DNA of 64,000 nt from Polluticoccus soli. GTDB lineage: Bacteria > Bacteroidota > Bacteroidia > Chitinophagales > Chitinophagaceae. Below are positions 1 to 8,696 of the stretch, piece after piece (the stretch's first letter is position 1; each line of letters begins with the position of its first letter). The translations under genes were made by a program, and so were the position numbers. The stretch lies in NCBI RefSeq assembly GCF_029269745.1, contig NZ_JARJHT010000001.1, forward strand, positions 2,294,001 to 2,358,000, given 5' to 3'. The notes under the pieces were generated by a model. That model searched no databases and was not told the origin of the DNA. It saw only the letters and a program-made list of their open reading frames with translations.

Positions 1-982
1 CTATCTCATCTACCAGCGGGTGTTCAGGCGCCAGCACCATAAAGTCTACACCGAATATCGTATCAGGCCTTGTGGTGAAGACAGTGATCTTTTTATCAGA
101 AAAGCCGAATACATCGAAGTGTACTTCAGCGCCGTTGCTTTTGCCTATCCAGTTGCGCTGCATTTCCTTCATAGCCTCGGTCCAGTCGAGCGTATCGAGG
201 CTGCTCAGCAGGCGGTCGGCATATTCGGTAATACGCAAGAACCACTGGCGCATTTGTTTCTTCACAACAGGGTAGCCACCGCGTTCTGATACGCCGTTCA
301 CTACTTCGTCGTTGGCCAGTACAGTACCCAGGGCTTCGCACCACCATACTTCTGCATAGCTCAGGTAGGCTATGCGGTAGTGCATCAGTATGTCGCGCTT
401 CTCGGTTTCCGTATAGCCTTTCCATGTCTTTGAGTCGAAGCATAGTTTTGCATCGGCCGGACAAGTGTTCTTGCTGTTGCCTTCTTTCTCAAATATTTTG
501 ATCAGCTCAGAGATGGGCCTTGCTTTGTTGAGCTTGCGGTCGTACCAGCTATGGAACAACTGCAGGAATATCCACTGCGTCCATTTGTAGTACGACGGAT
601 CGCTGGTGCGCACTTCGCGGTCCCAGTCGTAGCAGAAGCCTATATTATCCAGCTGCTCCCTGTAGCGGGCAATGTTCTTTTCCGTTGTCACTGCAGGGTG
701 CTGGCCTGTTTCCAGTGCATATTGTTCTGCCGGCAGACCGAAGGCATCGTAGCCCATTGGGTGCAGCACGTTAAAACCTTTCAGCCTTTTGTAGCGGGCA
801 TAGATATCTGAAGCGATATAACCGAGCGGGTGCCCTACGTGCAGCCCCGCACCGCTTGGGTAAGGGAACATATCGAGCACATAACATTTGGGCTTGTCAG
901 ACTTGTTGCTGACCTGATATACTTTATTCTCTTTCCAGTATTGTTTCCACTTCTGTTCTAATTCCCGAAAACCGTATTCCAT
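1..982 (-). CDS. leuS: Leucyl-tRNA synthetase, N-terminal part (cut by window edge)
   Basis: Class I aminoacyl-tRNA synthetase that charges tRNA-Leu in the cytoplasm. The 327 codons visible begin with [12 protein letters not shown] and carry the class I HIGH-type signature as [16 protein letters not shown] near residue 45, followed by [16 protein letters not shown], both typical of bacterial LeuRS. The start of the CP1 editing region follows, including TRPDTIFGV. The 3' part, with the KMSKS loop and anticodon-binding domain, lies beyond base 1. The ATG at 982 is used because it gives the standard LeuRS N-terminus. A -7 promoter element, TACTTTTG, lies 26 bases upstream on the same strand. The next gene upstream is separated by a terminator, so leuS is probably transcribed from its own promoter. 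Confidence 0.97.
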   Translation of the reverse strand, partial: MEYGFRELEQKWKQYWKENKVYQVSNKSDKPKCYVLDMFPYPSGAGLHVGHPLGYIASDIYARYKRLKGFNVLHPMGYDAFGLPAEQYALETGQHPAVTTEKNIARYREQLDNIGFCYDWDREVRTSDPSYYKWTQWIFLQLFHSWYDRKLNKARPISELIKIFEKEGNSKNTCPADAKLCFDSKTWKGYTETEKRDILMHYRIAYLSYAEVWWCEALGTVLANDEVVNGVSERGGYPVVKKQMRQWFLRITEYADRLLSSLDTLDWTEAMKEMQRNWIGKSNGAEVHFDVFGFSDKKITVFTTRPDTIFGVDFMVLAPEHPLVDEI

Positions 983-1007
983 AGCATTATATATAAAAAT
1001 CGAATGC

Positions 1008-1015
1008 CAAAAGTA
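1008..1015 (-). promoter_or_regulatory. -7 promoter element of leuS
   Basis: Minus-strand TACTTTTG matches the Bacteroidota -7 consensus TAnnTTTG. It sits 26 bases before the leuS start, and no clear -33 TTG is seen at the expected distance. Confidence 0.5.
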
Positions 1016-1036
1016 CGAAAGCGGCGGGTTATAAGA

Positions 1037-1062
1037 AAAGCGCGCCGGTGAGGGCGCGCTTT
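1037..1062 (-). terminator. Rho-independent terminator after the 1089-1655 lipoprotein gene
   Basis: A perfect 10-bp stem, AAAGCGCGCC (1037-1046) with GGCGCGCTTT (1053-1062), has a 6-base loop. Read on the minus strand it ends in a T-rich run, so it terminates the lipoprotein gene before leuS. Confidence 0.85.
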
Positions 1063-1088
1063 ATTCTGTTATGGCAGTATGTATGTCT

Positions 1089-1655
1089 CTAATGATTCAG
1101 GTCAATACCAATGGCAAGAATTCCTGCGGCGGTGAAACTGTTTGTATTGATGTCTGTATAAGTTGATTGTCCGCCCAACAGCACATCTAAGAGCACCTGT
1201 GTTGGCCACTTCGTATCAAGATTCATCCTGATGGTGAATACATTATACTCCTGTCCATCCATAGTTGCTTGTTTATTATAGCTGGAGGTTACGTCTTTTA
1301 TTGGCGTTCTTGAACTACCGGCAGTGTGCTCAAAGCCGGCGGTAAGGTTTTCCAGCTTGACAGAATATGCCTTGCTGTTGTTGGGTACGTATAACAGGAA
1401 TTCCCATTTCTGGGTTTCTGTTGGCATGTCGGCGTGGCTTGCCCAGTAAGAAAAGTACCCGGACTTTTTGGTCAATGGAGCAGGTATGCCGTCTACCTTG
1501 AAATCGGTAATGATACATGGCCTGTTCCAGTATTTGGCAGTGTCTTTAACAACGGTAGGCTGGGGAGTAGGAGCCGGATCGTCGTTTTTAGAGCAGGCGG
1601 TCATTAATAGGGTTGTAGCTACAAGTAGGGTCAATAAACGGACAAAATTTCTCAT
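1089..1655 (-). CDS. Lipoprotein of unknown function, 188 aa
   Basis: The N-terminus (MRNFVRLLTLLVATTLLMTACSK) is a type II signal peptide with lipobox LMTAC, so the mature protein starts at Cys21 and is lipid-anchored. A short Asp/Pro/Thr-rich linker follows, as is usual for Bacteroidota surface lipoproteins. The remaining roughly 150 residues are rich in Thr, Asn and aromatics and look beta-rich, with no motif I recognise. The gene stands alone, with a terminator directly downstream and a divergent LutC-like gene upstream. No function can be assigned. The lipoprotein call is firm and the rest is open. Confidence 0.8.
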   Translation of the reverse strand: MRNFVRLLTLLVATTLLMTACSKNDDPAPTPQPTVVKDTAKYWNRPCIITDFKVDGIPAPLTKKSGYFSYWASHADMPTETQKWEFLLYVPNNSKAYSVKLENLTAGFEHTAGSSRTPIKDVTSSYNKQATMDGQEYNVFTIRMNLDTKWPTQVLLDVLLGGQSTYTDINTNSFTAAGILAIGIDLNH

Positions 1656-1749
1656 TAATGGATTGTTTTCGCAAAACTACTGCTGCCGGTTGCAGGATAA
1701 AATACCCAATAGTGGGTATTGTTATAGTATACTGCCATTTCGTACTGTA

Positions 1750-1780
1750 TTGGCGGTTTTATCAATGCTTTTTACTTTTG
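1750..1780 (+). promoter_or_regulatory. Promoter of the lutC-like gene (-33 TTG, -7 TACTTTTG)
   Basis: TTG at 1750-1752 and TACTTTTG at 1773-1780 are separated by 20 bases, the spacing expected for the Bacteroidota primary sigma factor. The ATG follows only four bases later, which predicts a transcript with almost no 5' leader. Confidence 0.75.
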
Positions 1781-1784
1781 CCGC

Positions 1785-2444
1785 ATGCAAACACTGAAAA
1801 CATCGAAGGCACGCGAGAATATCCTTGGTAAGATCCGCAAGGCGCTGAGCGCTGATAAACTGCCGATGCCGTTCCCGGAAGCTGAGAAATCGGCCAATGT
1901 GGATGTTTTCGCCGAATCAGGCCTTACCGTAGAAGAGACCTTTGCGGAAAGCTTCATTAAGCTGGGAGGCAAGTTCGTGTTTTGCAACAATGAGCAGGAG
2001 CTGCTGGAATCCATAGCCGAGCTGCATGAAAGCCGCGGCTGGCAGCAGCTGTATTGCGCGGAAGAGCGCCTGTTGCAGCTGTTCCAGAACAATAAGATAG
2101 ACGTGGTGCACCGCGCCGATGTAAGCGACGGAACCGCCGACGCCTGCATTACCGGCTGCGAATACCTGGTAGCCCGTACCGGCTCAGTATTCCTGAGCAG
2201 TAAGCAGCACCTGGGGCGTACCGCCACTGTTTTCTACCCGGTTCATATCATTGTGGCCTACGCGGGGCAGGTGGTGCCCGATATCCAGCATGGCCTTGAC
2301 CTGCTGACGAAAAAATATGGCAATAACCTGCCATCTATGATCAACCTGAATACCGGTCCCAGCCGTACGGCAGATATTGAAAAGACACTGGTGGTGGGTG
2401 TGCACGGTCCCGGCGAGGTGTTCTGCTTCCTTGTAAACGCCTAA
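1785..2444 (+). CDS. lutC: LutC/YkgG-family LUD-domain protein
   Basis: A 219-residue protein of the LUD (lactate utilisation) family. LutC is one subunit of the LutABC L-lactate oxidation complex, where LutA and LutB carry the iron-sulfur clusters. Support comes from the family-typical C-terminal block NLNTGPSRTADIEKTLVVGV followed by HGP, the central ITGCEYLVARTGSV segment, and a length close to known LutC proteins (about 200-240 aa). No lutA or lutB lies nearby, so the partners must be elsewhere or this member works alone. The start at 1785 is fixed by the promoter four bases upstream. A large dyad directly follows the stop codon. The family assignment is secure, while the role in lactate use is inferred. 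Confidence 0.85.
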   Translation: MQTLKTSKARENILGKIRKALSADKLPMPFPEAEKSANVDVFAESGLTVEETFAESFIKLGGKFVFCNNEQELLESIAELHESRGWQQLYCAEERLLQLFQNNKIDVVHRADVSDGTADACITGCEYLVARTGSVFLSSKQHLGRTATVFYPVHIIVAYAGQVVPDIQHGLDLLTKKYGNNLPSMINLNTGPSRTADIEKTLVVGVHGPGEVFCFLVNA

Positions 2445-2694
2445 AAAACTAATGCTGAAACATAATTACCACGCGAGATAATTAATGTTTCAGCATTTAA
2501 ACTATAGGTTTTATAGACAGTGTAGTGGGTATACCAATTAAGGGCACATAAGGGCTGGGGCGCGTTAATTGATAGGAGGTTAGGTAAACCTCTGAGTACA
2601 AAGCAACGCACTTATGTTGGTACACTATTGACCCATTTGCCCAAAATAGGGTTTCATCCACCGAAATGTTGTTCCCGTCCGACGAACGGCAGGC
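2445..2694. other. Intergenic region between lutC and the LytTR regulator, with long dyad
   Basis: A 13-bp perfect inverted repeat, AATGCTGAAACAT (2451-2463) with ATGTTTCAGCATT (2485-2497), starts six bases after the lutC stop and probably forms its terminator hairpin, although the loop is long (21 bases) and the trailing T-run is short. A second, weaker dyad (GAGGTT/AACCTC) lies at 2576-2592. I see no open frame worth calling in the rest. Confidence 0.5.
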
Positions 2695-3462
2695 TTATTC
2701 CGAATCTTTTTGTTTGAAACCGGCTGTGCGGTTGATGGTATTGAACATATTCACAAAATCTGTTCTAACGTTCTTTGACACAGGTATTTGCATGTTGTCT
2801 TCCATGATCAGGACACCTGCTATTTCATAGCGTTTTATGTGGTGGATATTCACAATGTATGACCGGTGCACCTGGTAAAAGTCGTTTTCGTCGATCACCT
2901 TTTTGAACTCGCCCAGGTTGTACGAGCTCATGATACTGGTGTTTTTGGTCACCACCTTGGTGTATTTGTTCACGCTCTCGAAATACAATATGTCCTCGGC
3001 GTTCAGGTAGTCGATACCCTTTACGTTAGGTATGCCGATCTTGATGGCGTTGTTGGGAAGTTGGTGCTGGGTTTTTGAATTGTTCGAAGTGCCTTTAATG
3101 TTCTCCAGGGCCTTGTTGACCGCAAACGACAGTTCGTAGTCGTCGACCGGTTTCAGCACATAGCCCGCAGCAGAAAATTTGATGGCCTGCAGTGCGAATT
3201 CGGTATGAGCGGTTACGAAGATCACCTGGAAAGGAATAGAGGGAAACAGCTTCAAGAAATCTATTCCCGACTTCTCCGGCATCGAAACATCGAGAAAAAG
3301 CAGGTCGATGGCTTCGCTGCGCAGCACTTCAAGCCCTTTCCGCCAGTCGGTAAATGTTCCCTTGATCTGGATATTGGGGAACAAGATGTTCAACCGCTCC
3401 TGCAGCAGTTCAATGGCTTTCGGCTCATCGTCGATGATGATACAACGGATCTCAGGCGACAT
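2695..3462 (-). CDS. LytTR-family response regulator
   Basis: A 255-residue two-component regulator. Residues 6-125 form the receiver domain, with acidic pair DDE at 11-13, phospho-acceptor Asp58 in LLFLDVSMPEKSG, and the conserved Thr and Lys in FVTAH and LKPVD. Residues about 145-245 form a LytTR DNA-binding domain (EDILYFESVNKYTKV, FYQVHRSYIVNI). The gene overlaps the 3' end of the propeller kinase by 11 bases, so the pair is co-transcribed and probably translationally coupled, making this its cognate regulator. LytTR proteins usually bind direct repeats near target promoters. The target genes are not evident from this window. Confidence 0.93.
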   Translation of the reverse strand: MSPEIRCIIIDDEPKAIELLQERLNILFPNIQIKGTFTDWRKGLEVLRSEAIDLLFLDVSMPEKSGIDFLKLFPSIPFQVIFVTAHTEFALQAIKFSAAGYVLKPVDDYELSFAVNKALENIKGTSNNSKTQHQLPNNAIKIGIPNVKGIDYLNAEDILYFESVNKYTKVVTKNTSIMSSYNLGEFKKVIDENDFYQVHRSYIVNIHHIKRYEIAGVLIMEDNMQIPVSKNVRTDFVNMFNTINRTAGFKQKDSE

Positions 3463-6400
3463 ACTTCAAATTTCTTATGGTTAGTTTCACAATGGTTCCG
3501 GATTCAGGTTCGGGTTTATCAATATACTCAAGATAGATATTCATCTTCTCATATTTCTTGAAAATATTGATGAGTTCCTGCGTCAGTTTCGTTCCATACG
3601 ATTCATATTGCGCATCGCTGCTTCTCCTTATTTCGCGCGATTTTCTCCTGCCTACGCCATTGTCTTCAATGGTGCAGATGAGTTCGTCGCTCGAAGAACC
3701 CTGGTAGAAGCGTATTTGCAGCGATCCTTTTTTTCCTTCCGGTAGGTGGAACAATCCGTGGTTGATGGCATTTTCAACTAACGGTTGCAACAGCAACGAA
3801 GGTATCTGAATAGCGTCCGCGGCTACCTTGTTCTCCACATTTATTTCGTACCCAAATTTATTCTCAAACCTGATCTGCTGCAGCTCAATATAGTTCTTCA
3901 GCATTTCCAGCTCTTCAGACAGGGTTACGTACCTGTTGCGCGAGGCCTGTAAGTATGACCGCAGCAGCCGCGAGAATTTATTTACGTGCAGGTAAGCATC
4001 GTCCATCTTTTTCTTGCTAATGAAGTACATGGCGCTGCCCAGCGTATTGAAAATGAAGTGCGGATTGATCTGCGCGTGTATGGCCCTCAATTCCAGGTCG
4101 GTCAACAGTCGTCGTTTTTCATTAGAGCGGGCCACGATATTTCTTGTAAGCAGTACGATGCCAAGGACGAGTGTAGCAAATAGTAACGCGCCTGCTATCC
4201 AGAATACAATTCGCCAGGTAGATGTTTGGTACCAGTAGGGGCTGCGATAAATGTAAAAGGTGTACGTTTTGCTCTTCAGGATATCGTCGTGAACATAGCA
4301 TTGTATCTTGTACATGCGGCCTGCGGGTACCTCGCCGATATATACCTCACCCGCCTCCGTTGTTTGCCATTCGTTCTTGTCGCCGATCTTATAGATAAAT
4401 TGTCGTCTGCCACTGCCATAAAAATTGATCAGGTCGAAGTTGAGCATTTCGGTTTCCTGTTGCAGGTGGATAGTGTCTCCTGATTGAATAGATTTTTGTT
4501 CGGGAGAACTAACGACCAATCTTGAATCCTGTTTTGCGTTTAGCTGCGCTTTTGCCGCCAATAGCTCACTTACGCTGAGCGAATAGGCAGCCTGGTCGGT
4601 GGTAATGATGATATTATTCTGGCTGTTCACCATCAGATCGTAAATACGGTTGTAGTAGTGGCGCCGGATGTTGCGGAATATCGTGAAAGGCGATAGCATG
4701 CCGTCATCAGAAATGGTAGCATAACCCAGGCCAAAATTACCGGCAAGGAACACCATGTTGCCTTGTATCCGCATTAATACGTTCGTGAGATCTACATTGG
4801 GATGTAGGTAACGTAGTTTGAACGATCTTAAATTGAACTGGAAGATCAGCTTATCGGTGAGAATGTAGATGTTATTATGCTTGTCGACCTGCAGTTGCGA
4901 AATGCTGCTGATGTTCAGTCTTTTTAACTGTTCGATAGGCATGATCGCCTGCTTCCCGGTTTCAGGATCGAACAATGCAAGGCGTTCTTTATTGTACAGC
5001 CAGTATTTGTTATTGAAACTATCAAATACCATATTGGGGTACCTGTCTGAAAAGAATCTTTGAATGTGTGCAGAGTCATTGCTTCGGGTGATCTTGAATA
5101 TGCCGCCGCCACGTGACGATGAAAAAAATATCCCCGGCCGGTATTCGTTCAGGTTAAATATGCTGGTCAGGAAATGGTCATCATAACCGACTTGTTTTTT
5201 TTCTTCTTCGTGCGACGTATAACTGATATACCGTCCAGCTGTGAAAAAGTCAAGTTTACGTTGGGGGACATTGTACGTGTAAACGCCATTAAAAACGCTT
5301 TGGGTAAAAGCAATGTATAGTTCATCGCCATGTTCGCGAACTGCCTGTACATCGGCATTGGGAAAAGAGGTAAAGAACCGGATAGACAGGTCGGGGCTTA
5401 CGGCGTATAGCGTTTTTTGTTTACTGCTCCACCAATAGCTATTGCCTGATGTGGTATTGCCCACATTTACACTTTTGGTCAATGCAGCGATATGTTTGTT
5501 TCCTCTAAATAATATGGGCGTACTTGGCCGCATCAAGACGCCGTCTGCTGTAGTAGCGTACCATTCGTTAGCTGAACCGTCTGTGATGAAAAAGCTAACC
5601 TGTGATAAATTCTGAATAGTGTTGTGGTCGATCTTTCTTTCTATAAGCCGCAGGTTGAGGTCAAGTAGATACAGGGCTTCATTTGTGATCACGCACACCC
5701 GGTCGTCTAAACGATAGAACAACAATATGCCTTCTGACTCTTTAGCTCCATAACGTGTCAGGTCTATATGCTCGTAAGTGCAGGTGTAAATATTGTAGAA
5801 ATGAAGAAAGCTGGCGCCAGGTGCGTACCCGAGAAATCCACTGTCGGTTACGTTTCGCTGTATGATCTGCGCATTTACCATAACCTCGGGCAGCGTACAC
5901 AGGAATTTGCATGCCAGCTGGCCATCGGCAATGCGACATTCAAACAGCCGGTTGCCGTATATGTTCAGAAACTTGTCAGGTTCGGGGTGAATGAATATTC
6001 TTGGGCGTGGTGACGGAACAGGGTAGGCAATTGGCTTGTCGTTCGAATCAATTTCAACCAGGTCGTCATCGGCCAGGAAGAACACGCGGCCATTCCTGAC
6101 CATTGTCCGGAAGCCTTTTATCGCGTCCTTAGCAAATTCGTAGTCAATGAATTTGACCTTGTTGTCTTTTATATATCCAAGGGTATATCCATAATAGTCT
6201 ACCCACAGCCGGCGCTGTGCATCTTCAAATATGCCGAACATTTCCAGCGGCAGCCCGTCGGCTGCGTTGAATGTCCGGAAGGTATAGCCGTTATATTTTG
6301 CTATACCGTTATCTGTTGTCACCCAGAGATAACCATTACGGTCCTGAAGCAGGCTATACACGTTATTTGAAGGCAACCCCTCGGCCATGGTCAGGCGGAT

Positions 6401-6481
6401 CATGCGGCTGGAATCCTGCCCCAGGCAGGCGGGGATGCTATAGAGCAGCAGTAATAATATGTACGATAATAGCCGGGACAT
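3452..6481 (-). CDS. Beta-propeller sensor histidine kinase, LytS type
   Basis: A 1009-residue membrane sensor kinase. Order of parts: signal peptide (MSRLLSYILLLLLYSIPACLGQ), periplasmic Reg_prop-type beta-propeller repeats (first ones near LPSNNVYSLLQDRNGYLWV), a Y_Y_Y-like domain before the membrane (YKIGDKNEWQTT), one transmembrane helix (WRIVFWIAGALLFATLVLGI), a His_kinase (LytS/YehU) domain with phospho-acceptor His808 in QINPHFIFN, and a HATPase domain with ENAINHG and DNGVGR. The start at 6481 is preferred over an in-frame start 25 codons earlier because it places the signal peptide at the N-terminus and leaves room for the divergent globin promoter. The following LytTR regulator is its partner. 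The ligand is unknown. Related hybrid sensors often respond to polysaccharides, but no SusC/SusD genes lie next to it. Confidence 0.92.
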   Translation of the reverse strand: MSRLLSYILLLLLYSIPACLGQDSSRMIRLTMAEGLPSNNVYSLLQDRNGYLWVTTDNGIAKYNGYTFRTFNAADGLPLEMFGIFEDAQRRLWVDYYGYTLGYIKDNKVKFIDYEFAKDAIKGFRTMVRNGRVFFLADDDLVEIDSNDKPIAYPVPSPRPRIFIHPEPDKFLNIYGNRLFECRIADGQLACKFLCTLPEVMVNAQIIQRNVTDSGFLGYAPGASFLHFYNIYTCTYEHIDLTRYGAKESEGILLFYRLDDRVCVITNEALYLLDLNLRLIERKIDHNTIQNLSQVSFFITDGSANEWYATTADGVLMRPSTPILFRGNKHIAALTKSVNVGNTTSGNSYWWSSKQKTLYAVSPDLSIRFFTSFPNADVQAVREHGDELYIAFTQSVFNGVYTYNVPQRKLDFFTAGRYISYTSHEEEKKQVGYDDHFLTSIFNLNEYRPGIFFSSSRGGGIFKITRSNDSAHIQRFFSDRYPNMVFDSFNNKYWLYNKERLALFDPETGKQAIMPIEQLKRLNISSISQLQVDKHNNIYILTDKLIFQFNLRSFKLRYLHPNVDLTNVLMRIQGNMVFLAGNFGLGYATISDDGMLSPFTIFRNIRRHYYNRIYDLMVNSQNNIIITTDQAAYSLSVSELLAAKAQLNAKQDSRLVVSSPEQKSIQSGDTIHLQQETEMLNFDLINFYGSGRRQFIYKIGDKNEWQTTEAGEVYIGEVPAGRMYKIQCYVHDDILKSKTYTFYIYRSPYWYQTSTWRIVFWIAGALLFATLVLGIVLLTRNIVARSNEKRRLLTDLELRAIHAQINPHFIFNTLGSAMYFISKKKMDDAYLHVNKFSRLLRSYLQASRNRYVTLSEELEMLKNYIELQQIRFENKFGYEINVENKVAADAIQIPSLLLQPLVENAINHGLFHLPEGKKGSLQIRFYQGSSSDELICTIEDNGVGRRKSREIRRSSDAQYESYGTKLTQELINIFKKYEKMNIYLEYIDKPEPESGTIVKLTIRNLKYVA

Positions 6482-6537
6482 GACGATAATCAGTGGCCTG
6501 AAGCCGAAATATACGATATATGGAAGGAATGGTGGCC

Positions 6538-6545
6538 TAACTTTG
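6538..6545 (+). promoter_or_regulatory. -7 promoter element of the haemoglobin gene
   Basis: TAACTTTG matches TAnnTTTG and ends four bases before the ATG at 6550, so the mRNA should be leaderless or nearly so. No clear -33 TTG is present. Confidence 0.6.
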
Positions 6546-6549
6546 CTGC

Positions 6550-6951
6550 ATGACACAGCTGAATGATATTGAGTGCAGGGCAGATATCGAGAACTTGATA
6601 AATACTTTTTACGACAGGGTGAAGGCCGACGAGGTGATAGGTCATATCTTTCATAAGATCATAGGCGAGGACTGGTCGCACCATTTGCCAACCATGTACC
6701 AGTTTTGGGAAACGGTCATGTTTGCGAAGCCCGGTTACTCAGGTAATCCTGTGCGGGCGCATGTGGAGGTGGACAAACGCATTGAGCTAAAAAAGGAGCA
6801 TTATGAAAGATGGCTCGAGTTGTGGCGCAAAACGGTTGATGACCTGTTTGCAGGTCCAAGGGCTGAAGAAATAAAACAGCGTGCAGTGATGATGATGCAG
6901 ATGATCAGCATGAAGGTAGACTGGGCCCGGCAGGGTAAATCAATATTGTAG
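6550..6951 (+). CDS. Group III truncated haemoglobin
   Basis: A 133-residue single-domain globin of the truncated (2-on-2) group III type. Proximal haem ligand His84 lies in the motif HYERWLELW, which is characteristic of this group. The N-terminal IENLINTFYDRVKAD and YQFWETVMF blocks match helices A-E. Group III globins bind O2, NO or sulfide, and their exact role in this phylum is unsettled. The stop lies 12 bases before adenine deaminase, suggesting a two-gene transcript. The gene is divergent from the propeller kinase, with only 68 bases between the two start codons. Confidence 0.88.
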   Translation: MTQLNDIECRADIENLINTFYDRVKADEVIGHIFHKIIGEDWSHHLPTMYQFWETVMFAKPGYSGNPVRAHVEVDKRIELKKEHYERWLELWRKTVDDLFAGPRAEEIKQRAVMMMQMISMKVDWARQGKSIL

Positions 6952-6963
6952 TATCTTGGATGG

Positions 6964-8604
6964 ATGCATTCCTACTCCATTACCGGCAACCTGGTAGATA
7001 TTTTTGAGAAACGTATCTACCCGGCCACTATCTACATCAGCAACGGCAAGATCGTTTCTGTAGATGAACTGCCCGGAACTTCTGACCGCTATATACTTCC
7101 CGGTTTTGTTGACGCACACGTACACATCGAAAGCTCGATGCTGGTGCCAACAGCCTTTGCGCGACTGGCAGTGATACACGGCACCGTGGCCACAGTTTCC
7201 GATCCGCACGAAATAGCAAACGTTTGCGGTACACAGGGTGTGCAGTACATGATCGACAACAGCAAACGAACTCCATTTAAATTCTTTTTCGGTGCGCCTT
7301 CGTGTGTGCCGGCCACTACATTTGAAACAGCAGGCGCAACATTAGATGCCTATGCTGTTGAGGATTTGCTGGCGAGTGAGGATATCTGGTACCTGTCGGA
7401 GATGATGAACTACCCCGGTGTGCTGAACAAGGATAGGGAAGTAATGGCCAAGATAGCCGCTGCAAAAAAGCTGAACAAACCTGTAGACGGTCATGCTCCG
7501 GGTTTGCACGGCGCGCAGGCCACGGCATATGCTTCCGCCGGCATCAGTACTGACCACGAATGCTTTACTCTTGATGAAGCACTAGATAAGATAGCAGCCG
7601 GAATGAACATCATTATTCGCGAGGGTAGTGCTGCGCGCAATTTTGAAGCACTGCACGAACTGATCAGCAAGTACCCTGATCGCGTTATGTTTTGCAGCGA
7701 TGATAAACACCCGGATGAGCTGGTGGTTAGTCACATAAATGCGCTTGTAAAACGCGCACTTGCAAAAGGCCACGACCTGTTCGATATTCTGAAAGCTGCG
7801 TCTGTTAACCCAGTACTGCATTACAATCTTCCTGTTGGTATGTTGCGCCCCGGTGACGCGGCGGATTTTATCATTGTAGATAATACTACTGACTTCAACG
7901 TGCTGCAAACTTATATAGGTGGCGAGGTAGTGGCAGAAAAAGGCAAGACCCTATTGCCGCATGTGAATGCGGCGAACATCAATAACTTCAATACCGACAT
8001 GAAGAAGCCGGCTGATTTCGTCGTGCCTGCTTCTGAGCCTGAAACAAGCATCCGTGTTATTGAAGCCATAGAAGGGCAGCTTGTGACGAATGAACTGATA
8101 GTTTCCGGCAAAGTAGTCGATAATAATCTTGTCAGCGATGTGACTAACGATGTGCTCAAGATAGCCGTGGTGAACAGGTATGCACCCGGTCAGCCTATTG
8201 CAAAAGCTTTCATCAAAAACTTTGGACTGAAACGCGGTGCGCTTGCATCTACAGTTGCACACGATTGCCACAATATTATTGCCATAGGTGTTGATGATGA
8301 TTCACTCTGTGCTGCAGTGAATGCCCTCATCAAAGCAAAAGGTGGTATCTCTGTAGCAGAGAATGCTAAAACGATACATTGCATGCCGCTGCCTGTTGGT
8401 GGATTGATGGCAACCGACGATGGCTATAAGGTAGCTGCTGAATATTCGAAGATAGATGCCAAAGCAAAACAGCTGGGTACTCCGTTAAAGGCGCCGTTCA
8501 TGACGCTTTCGTTTATGGCGCTGCTTGTCATTCCTGCACTAAAGCTGAGCGATAAGGGCTTGTTTGACGGAGCGAAGTTTAGTTTTACAAATGTAGAAGC
8601 ATAG
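6964..8604 (+). CDS. ade: Adenine deaminase
   Basis: A 546-residue metal-dependent amidohydrolase that converts adenine to hypoxanthine and ammonia in purine salvage. Metal ligands are His52 and His54 in GFVDAHVHIESS. Further conserved blocks are GHAPGLHG, STDHECFTLDEA and FCSDDKHPDEL. The C-terminal domain typical of the Ade family (VAHDCHNIIAIGVDD, MPLPVGGLMA) is intact. Full length compares well with Bacillus-type Ade (about 570-580 aa). It follows the globin gene by 12 bases and ends in a strong terminator. The pairing with a globin has no obvious metabolic reason and may be only shared transcription. Confidence 0.96.
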   Translation: MHSYSITGNLVDIFEKRIYPATIYISNGKIVSVDELPGTSDRYILPGFVDAHVHIESSMLVPTAFARLAVIHGTVATVSDPHEIANVCGTQGVQYMIDNSKRTPFKFFFGAPSCVPATTFETAGATLDAYAVEDLLASEDIWYLSEMMNYPGVLNKDREVMAKIAAAKKLNKPVDGHAPGLHGAQATAYASAGISTDHECFTLDEALDKIAAGMNIIIREGSAARNFEALHELISKYPDRVMFCSDDKHPDELVVSHINALVKRALAKGHDLFDILKAASVNPVLHYNLPVGMLRPGDAADFIIVDNTTDFNVLQTYIGGEVVAEKGKTLLPHVNAANINNFNTDMKKPADFVVPASEPETSIRVIEAIEGQLVTNELIVSGKVVDNNLVSDVTNDVLKIAVVNRYAPGQPIAKAFIKNFGLKRGALASTVAHDCHNIIAIGVDDDSLCAAVNALIKAKGGISVAENAKTIHCMPLPVGGLMATDDGYKVAAEYSKIDAKAKQLGTPLKAPFMTLSFMALLVIPALKLSDKGLFDGAKFSFTNVEA

Positions 8605-8634
8605 AAAAAGCCCTCCGGTAGGGAGGGCTTTTTT
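8605..8634 (+). terminator. Rho-independent terminator after ade
   Basis: A stem of AAAAAGCCCTCC (8605-8616) with GGAGGGCTTTTT (8622-8633) starts at the base after the ade stop and ends in a T-run. The A-run on the other side means it could also serve the convergent aminotransferase gene. Confidence 0.93.
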
Positions 8635-8642
8635 CGGTGGTG

Positions 8643-8692
8643 CCAGTTGTTTCCAACTGGTCTTTTATGTGGTGTTAGGTGTTTCCACCTGA
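8643..8692. repeat. Two short hairpins with the same TTTC loop
   Basis: CCAGTTG-TTTC-CAACTGG (8643-8660) and AGGTG-TTTC-CACCT (8677-8690) lie 16 bases apart in the same orientation. The stems differ in sequence but the loop is identical. They sit between the ade terminator and the stop of the convergent aminotransferase gene. They may be copies of a dispersed palindromic element or extra transcript-end hairpins. Confidence 0.5.
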
Positions 8693-8696
8693 CGCA

